A stretch of DNA of 64,000 nucleotides from Marivita geojedonensis (GCF_002115805.1 NZ_JFKC01000005.1:62001-126000), one strand, 5' to 3'. Counted from the first letter of the stretch, positions 51,018 to 60,755 are shown. Made by a program: numbers and translations. Notes: a model not told the origin generated them from the sequence alone.

Positions 51018-52350
51018 ATCGGCAATCCGGTCAGGCGACCTCACTGTAGGGGACAGGCTCCCCCCGGTCCGGGAGCTGGCGTGGTCTCTTGGCATCACAC
51101 CGGGCACCGTGGCCCGGGCCTACACTCTTCTGACCGATGCGGGACATGCAGTTGCCGAGGTGGGCCGCGGCACGTTCGTGGCCAATCGCAACACACCCCG
51201 CACCAGAACAGCGCAGAGCCCCGTTCGGGAATACGTCTCTGTTCCCATGCAGGGCGGCAAGATCTCGCTGGCAAGTCCGCAACTGCCCGATCTGGGCCAG
51301 GTCGCCCTGCTGCGTGATGCCTTTGCCCGCGTAGGGGAAACCGCGCCCGAACGGTTGCTGCATTACCCGACGCGCAATGCCTACAAACCACTCCGGGAAG
51401 CGGCTGTGCATTGGCTGCGCACAATTCCTCTGGGGCATATCCACGAAAGTGACGTTGTTCTGGTGCATGGTGCCCAGAACGGGTTGAGCGTGATCCTGCA
51501 AGCGCTGCTTCAGGGCCCAAGCCCGACCATGCTGGTCGAAGAACTGGCCTATCCTGGGTTCCGTCGCTCGGCAGACCTGTTGCGCGCGGATATCGCCGGG
51601 CTGCCCAGTGACAACAAGGGCATCCTGCCCGACGCGCTGGAAGAGATCGCCCGGCGCACCGGTGCGCAGGTCCTGTGCACCTCGCCGGACGTACACAATC
51701 CTACACTGGTCTGCACCCCGCCCGAGCGCCGCCGTGCCATTGCGGACGTCTGCCGGTCGCTCGACATACAGATCATCGAGGATGACTGCTACCGCCGGAC
51801 CGACAGCGATGCGCCCAGTTACCGGATCCTTGCGCCCGAGCGCACATGGCATGTTGCGTCGATCTCAAAAGTCCTGACGCCCGCGCTTCGTCTCGGATTT
51901 GCCATTGCGCCCAGCGGTCGCGGACCGGAGTTGCGGCAAGTCGCGGAACACGGCTTCTTCGGCATCGCCCAGCCTTTGGCCGAGGTCGCCGAACACATCC
52001 TGACGGCGCCGGAAACCGAAACCATTGTCGCCGCCATCCGGGAACGGATGGCCGCGTATGTGCGGGTCGCCGTTAACGCGCTGGGGACCTACAACCTGAC
52101 TTGGCACGAAGACGTGCCATTTCTTTGGCTTCCCCTGCCCCAGGGCTGGCGTGCCGCGGCGTTCTGCCGGGCAGCAGAGGCGCGGGACATCCAGATCCGG
52201 TCTGCCGATGAGTTCGCTCTGCGGGACGGGCGCGCACCACATGCGGTCCGCATCGCCATCAACGCGCAGATCCCGCTGCAGAGCTTCGAGAGCGCCATGC
52301 AGCAGTTGCGCGACCTCCTTCAGCACCCGCCAGAGCAGATAAGTGTCTGA
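50929..52350 (+). CDS. MocR-type regulator (GntR HTH fused to aminotransferase domain)
   Basis: The 473-residue protein has an N-terminal GntR winged helix (residues 20-90; LPPVRELAWSLGITPGTVAR) and a class I aminotransferase-like domain. The PLP lysine is present in HVASISKVLTP, so it probably senses PLP or an amine. The start is GTG 50929. Partner genes for vitamin B6 or amine use are not adjacent. It is divergent from the DUF1127 gene and followed 89 bases later by a GNAT gene. Confidence 0.92.
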   Translation: MSDTISPDQIVSLPQSGIGPKYKRVADAIQSAIRSGDLTVGDRLPPVRELAWSLGITPGTVARAYTLLTDAGHAVAEVGRGTFVANRNTPRTRTAQSPVREYVSVPMQGGKISLASPQLPDLGQVALLRDAFARVGETAPERLLHYPTRNAYKPLREAAVHWLRTIPLGHIHESDVVLVHGAQNGLSVILQALLQGPSPTMLVEELAYPGFRRSADLLRADIAGLPSDNKGILPDALEEIARRTGAQVLCTSPDVHNPTLVCTPPERRRAIADVCRSLDIQIIEDDCYRRTDSDAPSYRILAPERTWHVASISKVLTPALRLGFAIAPSGRGPELRQVAEHGFFGIAQPLAEVAEHILTAPETETIVAAIRERMAAYVRVAVNALGTYNLTWHEDVPFLWLPLPQGWRAAAFCRAAEARDIQIRSADEFALRDGRAPHAVRIAINAQIPLQSFESAMQQLRDLLQHPPEQISV

Positions 52351-52439
52351 TTTCTCCGTGGAATGGTGAAAAAATGGTCGCCTGCACAGTATTCCATCGC
52401 TAGGCTTGTCGAGACGACTCACCCGACCACGAGACTTTA

Positions 52440-52973
52440 ATGGGTTTAGACATCAGCTTGGACTTCGTAGACACGTGTCCGGATCTCGATGAACTGACCG
52501 ATATCCTGACCGAGTATTACGCACAGATCCTCGAACGGCTGATGGCCGTTGGGGGCCCGGGCCTGTCGGTCGAGGAGCAGGTTCAGTCAAGCCTTGCTGT
52601 GATCAACGATTTCCTGCCGCCCAATGGCGGGATCGTTCTGGCGCGGGACAGCTCCGGATACCTGCTGGGGTGCGGATTCGTCCGCATGATCGACGATCAC
52701 CGCGCTGAATTGAAACGCCTGTATGTGCGCGATCTGGCCCGTGGCTACGGTCTTGGCCGCAAGATCATCGAGATGCGGATTGAAAAGGCCAAGGAGTTGG
52801 GTGCAACGACAATTCTCGCCGATACGGTGCGGGGAAACAGTTCGATGCTGGCGCTGTATGACCGGTTGGGCTTCACCGAAACGCCACGCTATGACGGCAA
52901 TGCGAATCCGGCTGAGCTCGACACGTATCTTGTCTATCGGAAACTGGAGCTTCCGGCAGGCCGAAACCGGTGA
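52440..52973 (+). CDS. GNAT family N-acetyltransferase
   Basis: The 177-residue protein has the acetyl-CoA loop RDLARGYGLGRKIIE preceded by the strand ELKRLYV and followed by NSSMLALYDRLGF, the standard GNAT layout. The acceptor is unknown. The 89 bases before it show no terminator for the MocR-type gene. Confidence 0.92.
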   Translation: MGLDISLDFVDTCPDLDELTDILTEYYAQILERLMAVGGPGLSVEEQVQSSLAVINDFLPPNGGIVLARDSSGYLLGCGFVRMIDDHRAELKRLYVRDLARGYGLGRKIIEMRIEKAKELGATTILADTVRGNSSMLALYDRLGFTETPRYDGNANPAELDTYLVYRKLELPAGRNR

Positions 52974-53044
52974 AAAACGTGGGGTATCTGGATACCTTAT
53001 TTTTAAGTATATGATTTCAAATAACTTATTCAGATAAACGCCGC

Positions 53045-53072
53045 TTGACTGCGGTTTGGCAATCCTTATAAC
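53045..53072 (+). promoter_or_regulatory. Promoter of rplM-rpsI
   Basis: TTGACT (53045-53050) and TATAAC (53067-53072) with a 16-base spacer form the best housekeeping-type promoter in the window. It leaves a 5' leader of about 60 bases before the L13 start, containing the short inverted segment GCGCTGCGCC. Confidence 0.75.
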
Positions 53073-53140
53073 CCGCGCATCGGAATATCAGGGGTGCGCT
53101 GCGCCCTGTCTTACCAATCAAACGTCAGGGACATCCCACG

Positions 53141-53605
53141 ATGAAAACCTTTTCTGCAACACCGGCAGACATCGACAAGAAATGGATCCTGATCGACGCG
53201 GAAGGCGTCGTTCTGGGCCGTCTCGCATCGATCGTCGCCATGCGCCTTCGCGGCAAGCACAAGCCGTCCTTCACTCCGCACATGGACATGGGTGACAATG
53301 TCATCGTGATCAACGCGGACAAGGTTCAGCTGACCGGCAACAAGCGTCAGGAAAACTACTACTGGCACACTGGCCATCCGGGCGGCATCAAATCCCGCAC
53401 GAAGCAGCAGATCCTCGAAGGCGCGCACCCCGAGCGCGTGGTCCAGAAAGCGGTCCAGCGTATGCTGCCGGGCAACCGCCTGTCGCGCAAGCAAATGACC
53501 AACCTGCGCGTCTATGCGGGTAACGAGCATCCCCACGAGGCGCAGAGCCCCGAAGTGCTGGATGTGAAGTCCATGAACTCCAAGAACACACGGACGGCGA
53601 AATAA
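53141..53605 (+). CDS. rplM: 50S ribosomal protein L13
   Basis: The 154-residue protein has the typical N-terminus ([20 protein letters not shown]), then VLGRLAS and the central [18 protein letters not shown]. Length is normal. It is the first gene of the conserved rplM-rpsI operon; its stop overlaps the rpsI start (TAATG). Confidence 0.98.
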   Translation: MKTFSATPADIDKKWILIDAEGVVLGRLASIVAMRLRGKHKPSFTPHMDMGDNVIVINADKVQLTGNKRQENYYWHTGHPGGIKSRTKQQILEGAHPERVVQKAVQRMLPGNRLSRKQMTNLRVYAGNEHPHEAQSPEVLDVKSMNSKNTRTAK

Positions 53606-54105
53606 TGGCTGAGCAAATCAACTCCCTCGACGAGCTGGCGAAAGCCGTCACCGACGACATCGGCGCAGTTCAGGGTGCAACCGCAGAAGACATCGCACGC
53701 GAACCGCAGCGTGACGAACTGGGTCGTTCCTACGCCACGGGTAAGCGGAAAGACGCGGTCGCTCGCGTCTGGATCAAGCCGGGCTCCGGCAAGGTCACCG
53801 TGAACGGCAAGGAAATGAACGCATACTTCGCACGTCCGGTTCTGCAGATGATCCTGCGCCAGCCGTTCGACGTGGCCGGCGTTGCCGATCAGTTCGACGT
53901 CATGGCAACCGTCAAAGGCGGCGGTCTGTCCGGTCAGGCCGGTGCAGTCAAGCACGGCATCTCCAAAGCGCTTCAGCTCTACGATCCGTCGCTGCGCTCC
54001 GCGCTCAAAGCCGCAGGCTTCCTCACCCGCGACAGCCGCGTGGTGGAACGCAAGAAGTTCGGTAAGCGCAAGGCGCGCCGGAGCTTCCAGTTCTCCAAGC
54101 GTTAA
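53605..54105 (+). CDS. rpsI: 30S ribosomal protein S9
   Basis: The 166-residue protein has the S9 core ([20 protein letters not shown]) and the basic C-terminal tail ending in FSKR. An N-terminal extension of about 35 acidic residues ([15 protein letters not shown]) is usual for this order. It is followed by a strong terminator. Confidence 0.98.
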   Translation: MAEQINSLDELAKAVTDDIGAVQGATAEDIAREPQRDELGRSYATGKRKDAVARVWIKPGSGKVTVNGKEMNAYFARPVLQMILRQPFDVAGVADQFDVMATVKGGGLSGQAGAVKHGISKALQLYDPSLRSALKAAGFLTRDSRVVERKKFGKRKARRSFQFSKR

Positions 54106-54127
54106 TCGACGCTTTCAGAATATCGAA

Positions 54128-54155
54128 AAGGCCGCCTTTCGGGGCGGCCTTTTTG
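54128..54155 (+). terminator. Intrinsic terminator of rplM-rpsI
   Basis: AAGGCCGCC and GGCGGCCTT pair around a short loop and run into TTTTTGTTTG, 23 bases after the rpsI stop. Confidence 0.9.
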
Positions 54156-54213
54156 TTTGTAGTGTTTTGTGCAGATGTGCCGGGAGTGCCACCGGCCTGT
54201 TCCACTCGCTGGA

Positions 54214-55242
54214 TCAGAGCGATCGGGCCTCGCGGAACGACAGCAAACGCCGAGAGCCTTCATCCCAGAGGTGCAGGCGCGCATTGGCAAAACTCTCGCG
54301 GATCGTCATGCGGTTGTGATCGGCAAGGCTCGCATGCTCGCGCACCACTTCGGGCAGCCGGTAAAACGGGATCCGACTGTAAAGATGGTGCACATGGTGG
54401 ATGCCGATATTGCCACTGAGCCACTGCAGCACCTTCGGCAGAACGTAATACGAGCTGCCATGCAGCGCCGCATCGTGGAGTTGCCAGTGTTCTTCGCCGT
54501 CCCAGGACGTGTTCTCGAACTGGTGCTGCACATAGAAGAGCCAGACACCGGCCGTCGCGGCAAGCAGGGTGGACGGCAGGAAGATCAGCAGAATCGGCAT
54601 CAACCCTCCGAAATAGAGGATCAGCAGCAGACCGGTCAGAATGGCTGCGTTGGTGCCCATGGCGCTGGCCCAGTAGCGGACGCTGGACATCAGCCCAAGA
54701 GGAATACGATTCTGAAGCAGGAACAGGTATCCCGGCCCCAGCCCGAACAGGATGATCGGATGGCGATACAGCCGGTACATCAGCTTGCTCCACCCAGACA
54801 GCGCTTTGTATTCCGCAACAGTCATAGTGTGAACGTCGCCGATCCCGCGTCTCTCAAGATTGCCGTGAGAACTGTGGTGGATCGAATGTGTGCGGCGCCA
54901 CACGTCGTAGGGTGTCAGAGTCAGAACCCCGAGGATGCGCCCGAGCCAATCGCTGAGCGTGCGGTTGTTGTAGAATGATCCATGCCCGCAATCGTGCTGG
55001 ATGATGAAGAGGCGCAGCAGGAACGCCGCGTTCACGAGCGACAGCGCAAATGTCAGCCAGTAACTGATACCCATCGCCCACCACGCGGCCGCCCACAGCG
55101 CGATGAATGGGCCAAGCGTGACAGCAAGTTCAAAAGAACTGCGCATCGCATTCGGCTCTCGGTATTTGGAAAGGACTTTCACCCAGTCTTTGGCGGAGGG
55201 CGTTGCGGGCGTATGCCCGTGGATCGTGAACTGCTCGGACAT
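54214..55242 (-). CDS. Fatty acid desaturase (membrane di-iron type)
   Basis: The 342-residue membrane enzyme has the three histidine boxes HDCGH, HSIHH and HVHH of acyl-lipid desaturases, between four predicted transmembrane helices. The start MSEQFTIHGHTPA at 55240-55242 gives a normal length. Roseobacters use such enzymes to adjust membrane lipids or modify hydroxy acids; regiospecificity cannot be read here. It converges with rpsI. Confidence 0.92.
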   Translation of the reverse strand: MSEQFTIHGHTPATPSAKDWVKVLSKYREPNAMRSSFELAVTLGPFIALWAAAWWAMGISYWLTFALSLVNAAFLLRLFIIQHDCGHGSFYNNRTLSDWLGRILGVLTLTPYDVWRRTHSIHHSSHGNLERRGIGDVHTMTVAEYKALSGWSKLMYRLYRHPIILFGLGPGYLFLLQNRIPLGLMSSVRYWASAMGTNAAILTGLLLILYFGGLMPILLIFLPSTLLAATAGVWLFYVQHQFENTSWDGEEHWQLHDAALHGSSYYVLPKVLQWLSGNIGIHHVHHLYSRIPFYRLPEVVREHASLADHNRMTIRESFANARLHLWDEGSRRLLSFREARSL

Positions 55243-55344
55243 ATGCCTGCTTTTGTATTGGTCGTTGCAGCGTCTTAGCGGAAGTTTGGCTTTCCGCCTA
55301 CAATTCAAACCGCCCGAAAGCCCAGACGAGGCATTTTGCCACTG

Positions 55345-55836
55345 CTATACGTCGTCTGCATCCTTGTGAGGGGCCTGCGGTGTGTAGGCACAGCGTTCCG
55401 GCTTGATGTCGATAAGCGGTGTCCCGTCAAGGCAGTCCAGACCCTTGACGATCAGAACATTGCCCTCGCGTCGGATCAATCGCACCAGCGAGAGGCCAAT
55501 CGGATTGGGCCGCACCGGCGACCGCAGGGCAAAGGTTCCCGTGATCCTGCCATCGCTGCGGGGGTTTTGCGTGACAAGGTCGCGCCGCGACTGATGCAGC
55601 CAATAAAGCACATCCAAATGATCGAACTTCGTGATGCCTTCGAGACCAGGTTCCCATTCAGGCCGCAGTTCGAGTCGGCAGTCGGGGCCATCGAGTTTTC
55701 CCTGACGGGGGCACATGTCCCGGCTGGTGTAAGGCGTCCGGATCACGCCGATGAACTGAACGGCGGCGTCCTCCCGCATGGGCGCATCAATGCGCGTTTC
55801 TCCGTCACGGATGTCGTGGCTGTCGGTCTCGGTCAT
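55345..55836 (-). CDS. trmO: tRNA N6-threonylcarbamoyladenosine methyltransferase (TrmO)
   Basis: The 163-residue protein has the TrmO/TsaA-type beta-barrel pattern: FIGVIRTPYTSRDMCPRQG, the FDHLDVLYWLHQSRRD block and the SAM-binding SPVRPNPIGLSLVRL. It methylates t6A37 in tRNA-Thr in characterised members. The start MTETDSHD at 55834-55836 is chosen by family length; upstream residues are non-homologous. It is divergent from the HTH/periplasmic-binding-like regulator. Confidence 0.9.
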   Translation of the reverse strand: MTETDSHDIRDGETRIDAPMREDAAVQFIGVIRTPYTSRDMCPRQGKLDGPDCRLELRPEWEPGLEGITKFDHLDVLYWLHQSRRDLVTQNPRSDGRITGTFALRSPVRPNPIGLSLVRLIRREGNVLIVKGLDCLDGTPLIDIKPERCAYTPQAPHKDADDV

Positions 55837-55971
55837 CTCTGGTTCGGCTCTCTGGGTCTCGTGGTCAAGTGATGGCCCAACCGAGGCACGCCGTCCAGCT
55901 CCGATCCCCAAGACGGCATGGCGTCGGATCATCTTGCTGTGCCCCGGACGGTAGGACATAGTTGCGCCGAT

Positions 55972-56865
55972 ATGACCACAACAGACACATCCCCACGCGA
56001 ACGCTTCCTGACCGTCCCGGAACTGGCAGAGCTTCTGCGGATCAAGGAGCGCAAGGTCTATGATCTTGCCGCAAGCGGTGCCGTTCCCTGTTCGAAAGTG
56101 ACCGGAAAACTGCTGTTTCCTGAACAGGCAGTGCGGCGCTGGCTGGCCCGGGAACAGACCGGCAGCGACGGTGACGACGCGCCGCGGCCAGCGGTTTTTC
56201 TGGGCAGCCACGACCCGCTTCTGGATTGGTCGCTGCGCCAGTCCGAATGTGGAATTGCCACCTTTTTCGACGGGTCGCAGGATGGGCTTGACCGTTTTTC
56301 CAACCGTGAAGGGCTGGCTGCTGGATTACACATGTATGACGCGGCGACCCACAGCTGGAATCTGCCCGCGATTGAAGCCGCGTTCACCGGCGCACCGGTG
56401 GTGCTTCTGGCTTTTGCGATCCGGCGGCGCGGACTGGTGGTGAAACCCGGCCTGGAAGAGCAGATTGCATCTCTGGACGACCTGCGCGGTCGCAAGGTCA
56501 CGCCGCGGCAACCCGGTGCCGGGACGCGAACTTTGTTCGACCATCTGCTCGCACAGTCGAATGCCCTGCCCGAGACCATCCAGCTGCGCCCGGTAGCGCG
56601 CAGCGAGGCGGATGCCGTGCTTGACGTTGCCACGGGCAGCGCCGATGCCACATTCGGGTTGGAGTCACTGGCGCAACAGCATCATCTGGGTTTCGTGCCA
56701 CTGATCGAGGAACGCTTCGACCTTCTCGTCAGCCGCCGCGCCTATTTCGATCCACCGATGCAGCGCTTTATCGCCTTTCTGCGCAGCGACGCATTTGCTG
56801 AACACGCTGCCGCCCTCAAAGGCTATGACGTGTCGGAAGCCGGAACCGTCCGCTGGAACGGATGA
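55972..56865 (+). CDS. Excisionase-type HTH regulator with periplasmic-binding-like domain
   Basis: The 297-residue protein has an N-terminal MerR/excisionase-like helix (residues 11-62; LTVPELAELLRIKERKVYDL), a short linker and a C-terminal domain like molybdate/tungstate-type substrate-binding proteins (VFLGSHDPLLDWSL, then GRKVTPRQPGAGTRTLFDHL). This is a known design for molybdate-dependent or related regulators. The ligand is unknown, and no molybdenum genes are adjacent. Confidence 0.85.
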   Translation: MTTTDTSPRERFLTVPELAELLRIKERKVYDLAASGAVPCSKVTGKLLFPEQAVRRWLAREQTGSDGDDAPRPAVFLGSHDPLLDWSLRQSECGIATFFDGSQDGLDRFSNREGLAAGLHMYDAATHSWNLPAIEAAFTGAPVVLLAFAIRRRGLVVKPGLEEQIASLDDLRGRKVTPRQPGAGTRTLFDHLLAQSNALPETIQLRPVARSEADAVLDVATGSADATFGLESLAQQHHLGFVPLIEERFDLLVSRRAYFDPPMQRFIAFLRSDAFAEHAAALKGYDVSEAGTVRWNG

Positions 56866-56939
56866 CGCGAAACCTCTGCGCAGGTGGTGGACGCTGGCGC
56901 GTGCGCGGCTTAGGTTTGGCGACAACCAAGGATGCCTGA

Positions 56940-58688
56940 ATGACCGATGCTACCCCCTATCAGGTGCTTGCCCGCAAGTATCGCCCGGAAACCTTTGCCG
57001 ACCTCGTGGGTCAGGAGGCGATGGTCCGCACTCTGAAGAACGCGTTCGAGGCGGACCGTATTGCGCAAGCCTTCGTGATGACCGGGATTCGCGGTATCGG
57101 GAAAACAACGACAGCGCGGATCATCGCCAAGGGGCTGAACTGCATCGGACCGGATGGGAATGGTGGGCCGACAACCGACCCCTGTGGCCAGTGCGAACAC
57201 TGCGTTGCGATCATGGAAGGCCGTCATGTCGACGTGATGGAGATGGACGCCGCCTCGCGCACCGGCGTGGGCGACATCCGCGAGATCATTGACAGCGTGC
57301 ACTACCGGGCGGCCTCGGCGCGCTACAAGATCTACATCATCGACGAAGTTCACATGCTGTCGACAAGCGCGTTCAATGCGCTGTTGAAGACACTCGAAGA
57401 ACCTCCCGCACATGTGAAGTTCATCTTCGCCACAACCGAGATCCGCAAGGTGCCGGTCACAGTGCTGTCGCGCTGCCAGCGGTTTGACCTGCGGCGGATC
57501 GAGCCGGAGATGATGATCGCGCTGCTGCGCAAGATCGCGACGCGCGAAAACGCCGAAATCACCGACGATGCGCTTGCGCTGATCACCCGCGCCGCCGAAG
57601 GATCCGCGCGCGACGCGACCTCACTTCTGGATCAGGCGATCAGCCACGGCGCGGGCGAAACCACCGCCGATCAGGTCCGCGCGATGCTGGGGCTGGCCGA
57701 TCGCGGTCGGGTGCTCGATCTGTTCGACATGGTGATGAAGGGCGATGCGGCGGCGGCGCTGACAGAGCTGAGCGCGCAATATGCCGACGGCGCAGACCCG
57801 ATGGCGGTGCTGCGCGATCTGGCCGAGATCACGCACTGGATTTCGGTCGTCAAGATCACGCCCGAAGCCGCCGAGGACCCGACGATCAGCCCGGACGAAC
57901 GCCAGCGCGGACAGGATTTCGCCAATGCGCTCGGGATGCGCCCTCTGACACGTCTGTGGCAGATGCTGCTCAAGGCGCTGGATGAAGTGGCGCAGGCCCC
58001 AAACGCCATGATGGCTGCCGAGATGGCGATCATCCGGATGACCCATGTCTCGGAACTGCCAAGCCCGGAAGACCTCGTGAAACGCCTGCAGGATTCGCCG
58101 CCCCCTCCCCCACCATCGGGCGGCGGACTGTCAGCAGGCGGCGCGGCGCGGACGCAGGCAATGGGCACCCCAGCCCCCACACACGGGACCACGTCAGGCC
58201 CACATGCCTCGCACGGTGGGGCGGTGCTCGCCGTTGCCGTCGATCAGGCCCTTGCACGCTATCCCACATTCGAACACGTGATCGAACTGATCCGCTCCAA
58301 TCGGGACGTCAAGCTGCTGGTCGAGGTCGAAGGCTGTGTTCGCCTTGCCGCCTATCAACCGGGTCGGATCGAGTTTACTCCGACGGACAATGCTCCGGCC
58401 GATCTGGCGCAGCGTCTGGGCAGCGCGCTGCAACGCTGGACGGGCAATCGGTGGGGCGTGTCCGTGGTCAACGGATCAGACGCTCCAACCATCACCGAAA
58501 CCCGCGATGCCGCCGACCTCGCGATCAAAGCCGAAGCTGCCGAACACCCGCTGGTCAAGGCCGTGCTGGACGCGTTTCCCGGTGCGGTGATCGAAGAGGT
58601 GCGCACGCCGGACCAACTGGCAGCCGAGGCTGAAGCTGAAGCCCTGCCTGAAGTGGAAGACGAATGGGACCCGTTCGAGGAGGAGTGA
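56940..58688 (+). CDS. dnaX: DNA polymerase III subunit gamma/tau
   Basis: The 582-residue clamp-loader ATPase has Walker A in GIRGIGKTTTA, a zinc finger with CGQCEHC, Walker B IIDEVHML and the sensor LSRCQRFDLRR. A Pro-rich linker (about 380-420) precedes the tau-type C-terminal domain with an acidic end. No slippery A-run suggesting a programmed frameshift was noticed. It heads the dnaX, membrane protein, ybaB, recR unit. Confidence 0.96.
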   Translation: MTDATPYQVLARKYRPETFADLVGQEAMVRTLKNAFEADRIAQAFVMTGIRGIGKTTTARIIAKGLNCIGPDGNGGPTTDPCGQCEHCVAIMEGRHVDVMEMDAASRTGVGDIREIIDSVHYRAASARYKIYIIDEVHMLSTSAFNALLKTLEEPPAHVKFIFATTEIRKVPVTVLSRCQRFDLRRIEPEMMIALLRKIATRENAEITDDALALITRAAEGSARDATSLLDQAISHGAGETTADQVRAMLGLADRGRVLDLFDMVMKGDAAAALTELSAQYADGADPMAVLRDLAEITHWISVVKITPEAAEDPTISPDERQRGQDFANALGMRPLTRLWQMLLKALDEVAQAPNAMMAAEMAIIRMTHVSELPSPEDLVKRLQDSPPPPPPSGGGLSAGGAARTQAMGTPAPTHGTTSGPHASHGGAVLAVAVDQALARYPTFEHVIELIRSNRDVKLLVEVEGCVRLAAYQPGRIEFTPTDNAPADLAQRLGSALQRWTGNRWGVSVVNGSDAPTITETRDAADLAIKAEAAEHPLVKAVLDAFPGAVIEEVRTPDQLAAEAEAEALPEVEDEWDPFEEE

Positions 58689-59047
58689 TACTCGCTCTCC
58701 TTCCCGGTGCAGCATTTGCGCAGGACTGCGCCGTGCAGCGCCCGGATTGGGACGGCGCACCGGTCACCGCTATTCAGGAAGCGGCCTTCCTTGCTGCATC
58801 GCCCGCCGCCCTCGTTCTTTTTCTGGGTACGATTGCCGCCGTCCGGTTCAAGAGCCAATGGGGGGCGCTCGCGGTGGTTCTGGGCTGGACCGCGTTTGTC
58901 ACTTTTCTGACCATGCTCGCCCCGGCCTCGCGCGAAGTCGCGATGGCGGAAGGCTGCGTCGGGTCCCCCGCCTTGTTCATCGGCATCATCGCTGCGATAT
59001 GTGTGGGGATGATCTTTTACACCGCGCCACCGATCAAGGGGCGCTGA
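58664..59047 (+). CDS. Small membrane protein between dnaX and ybaB
   Basis: The 127-residue protein from ATG 58664 overlaps the dnaX end by 25 bases; GTG 58685 (four-base overlap, GTGA) is an alternative start. It has a signal-like N-terminus ending near AFAQD, two cysteines, and three hydrophobic helices. No family is recognised. Its position inside a replication/repair unit is probably transcriptional convenience. Confidence 0.7.
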   Translation: MGPVRGGVILALLPGAAFAQDCAVQRPDWDGAPVTAIQEAAFLAASPAALVLFLGTIAAVRFKSQWGALAVVLGWTAFVTFLTMLAPASREVAMAEGCVGSPALFIGIIAAICVGMIFYTAPPIKGR

Positions 59048-59062
59048 GCTACGGAGAAACAC

Positions 59063-59407
59063 ATGTTCAAGGGTTTGGGCCAGATGGGCGACATGGCCAA
59101 GATGATGAAGGCCGCGCAGGAAATGCAGGGCAAGATGGCTCAGATGCAGGAAGACCTCGCCACAATGACCGTGACCGGCGAAAGCGGCGCGGGTCTCGTC
59201 AAGGCGACGGCGACAGCCAAGGGCGAACTGACCGGACTGGATATCGACCCGTCGATCTTCAATGGCGACGACAAAGAAGTTGTCGAAGACCTGATCCTCG
59301 CCGCCATCAAGGACGCCCAGCAGAAGGCGCAGGACAAGGCGCAGGAAGAGATGTCCAAGCTCACCGAAGGGCTGGGCCTGCCGGCAGGAATGAAACTGCC
59401 GTTCTGA
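59063..59407 (+). CDS. ybaB: YbaB/EbfC nucleoid-associated protein
   Basis: The 114-residue protein has the YbaB pattern: Met/Lys-rich helix ([20 protein letters not shown]), central beta sheet with [10 protein letters not shown], and a C-terminal helix. The family binds DNA as a tweezer-like dimer. AGCTACGGAG precedes the ATG. The dnaX-ybaB-recR order is conserved in bacteria. Confidence 0.96.
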   Translation: MFKGLGQMGDMAKMMKAAQEMQGKMAQMQEDLATMTVTGESGAGLVKATATAKGELTGLDIDPSIFNGDDKEVVEDLILAAIKDAQQKAQDKAQEEMSKLTEGLGLPAGMKLPF

Positions 59408-59429
59408 GCATGGAGCGGACAGCAGTCTG

Positions 59430-60023
59430 ATGCGGGACGGCGGCGATATCGAAGCGCTCATCCAGATGATGGCGCGCCTGCCGGGGCTTGGCCCCCGGTC
59501 GGCCCGGCGTGCCGTTCTGCATATGATCCGCAAGCGCGGGCTGCTGCTCACTCCGCTTGCCGAGTTGATGACCCGGGTGGCACGGGATGCCCGCGAGTGT
59601 CTGAACTGCGGCAATATCGGAACGCAGGACATCTGCGACATCTGTCAGGACAACCGCCGCAACAACGGTTTGCTCTGCGTGGTCGAGGATGTCTCTGACC
59701 TGTGGGCGATGGAACGGTCCGGCGTATTCAAGGGACGGTATCACGTTCTGGGCGGCACCCTGTCGGCGCTGGATCAGGTCGGGCCGGAAGAACTGCGCAT
59801 TCCGAAGCTCTCGGCGCGGGTGGACAGCGAAGAGATCACCGAAGTCATCCTCGCGCTGAATGCCACCATCGATGGCCAGACGACCGCACATTACATCGCG
59901 GATCAGTTGGAAGGTCGAGTGACGCTGACATCGCTGGCACAGGGCGTCCCGATCGGGGGCGAGCTGGATTACCTCGACGAGGGCACGATCACAGCCGCAA
60001 TGAATGCGCGCAAACCTGTTTAG
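59430..60023 (+). CDS. recR: Recombination mediator RecR
   Basis: The 197-residue protein has the helix-hairpin-helix [15 protein letters not shown], the four-cysteine zinc finger [16 protein letters not shown], and the Toprim domain ([16 protein letters not shown]). It works with RecF/RecO to load RecA at gaps. Length is normal. It lies 22 bases after ybaB. Confidence 0.97.
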   Translation: MRDGGDIEALIQMMARLPGLGPRSARRAVLHMIRKRGLLLTPLAELMTRVARDARECLNCGNIGTQDICDICQDNRRNNGLLCVVEDVSDLWAMERSGVFKGRYHVLGGTLSALDQVGPEELRIPKLSARVDSEEITEVILALNATIDGQTTAHYIADQLEGRVTLTSLAQGVPIGGELDYLDEGTITAAMNARKPV

Positions 60024-60140
60024 CACGTCCGGAGTCGACGTAATCAGGCGTTGTCCTGGACCTGCTCGGCGTTCAGAACCGTCGGATTAGACTTTGTCGC
60101 ACATGCAACAGCAGGTAATCTCGGCGCAGAGGAGAACGCC

Positions 60141-60755
60141 ATGAGAGTCGTCCTGTCACTGATCCTGTCGTTGTCCTGCCTGCCCGCGATCGCGCAGGAG
60201 GGACCGTCTTTCGATTGCAGCAAGGCCACCAGTTCCGCCGAAGAGCTGATCTGCGCCGACGCCGATCTGGCAAAGCTCGACCGTATCGTAGCGGAGCGTT
60301 TTTCCGCGGCGCTCTCGGTCGCTGGCGCGCTGGATGCCGGAGCGGAAAAAGCCGTTGCCGACCTGCGCACCTACCAGCGCGGCTGGATCGGTGGGCGCGA
60401 CGAATGCTGGAAAGCGAGCGATCTGCGCAGCTGCGTCGAACAGGCCTACCTGACCCGGGAAGGGCAACTCGTGGCCTATTGGATGCTCGAAGAGCCGACC
60501 GGCACCGCCTTCTGGACCTGCGACGGCAATCCCGCAAACGAGGTGGTGACGATGTTTTTTGACACCACGCTGCCCAGCGCGCGCATCGAGCGGGGCGACA
60601 GGGTCTCGACCGCATCACTAAGTCCCACAGGCTCCGGTTCCCGCTACGATGGGGATTTCGGACAGTTCATCTGGATCAAGGGAGATGAGGCGACCTATCG
60701 TGAGCCTGATCCGGATGGCACGTCCCATGCCTGCGTTCTCGCGTCGTCAAACTGA
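60141..60755 (+). CDS. Periplasmic LprI/MliC-like lysozyme-inhibitor protein
   Basis: The 204-residue protein starts at ATG 60141 behind GGAG, with a signal peptide ending near AIAQE. Residues 25-105 have the LprI-type cysteine pattern (FDCSKATSSAEELICADADL, then CWKASDLRSCVEQ). Residues 125-204 look like an MliC domain (FWTCDGN, SPTGSGSRYDG, FIWIKGDEATY, HACV). Combining two lysozyme-inhibitor families suggests defence against host or predator lysozyme. Confidence 0.8.
   Translation: MRVVLSLILSLSCLPAIAQEGPSFDCSKATSSAEELICADADLAKLDRIVAERFSAALSVAGALDAGAEKAVADLRTYQRGWIGGRDECWKASDLRSCVEQAYLTREGQLVAYWMLEEPTGTAFWTCDGNPANEVVTMFFDTTLPSARIERGDRVSTASLSPTGSGSRYDGDFGQFIWIKGDEATYREPDPDGTSHACVLASSN

Noticed and set aside
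56940-58688. Programmed frameshift in dnaX producing gamma
   Set aside because: No A-run slippery heptamer followed by a stem was noticed in the gene; a single long product is the simpler reading.
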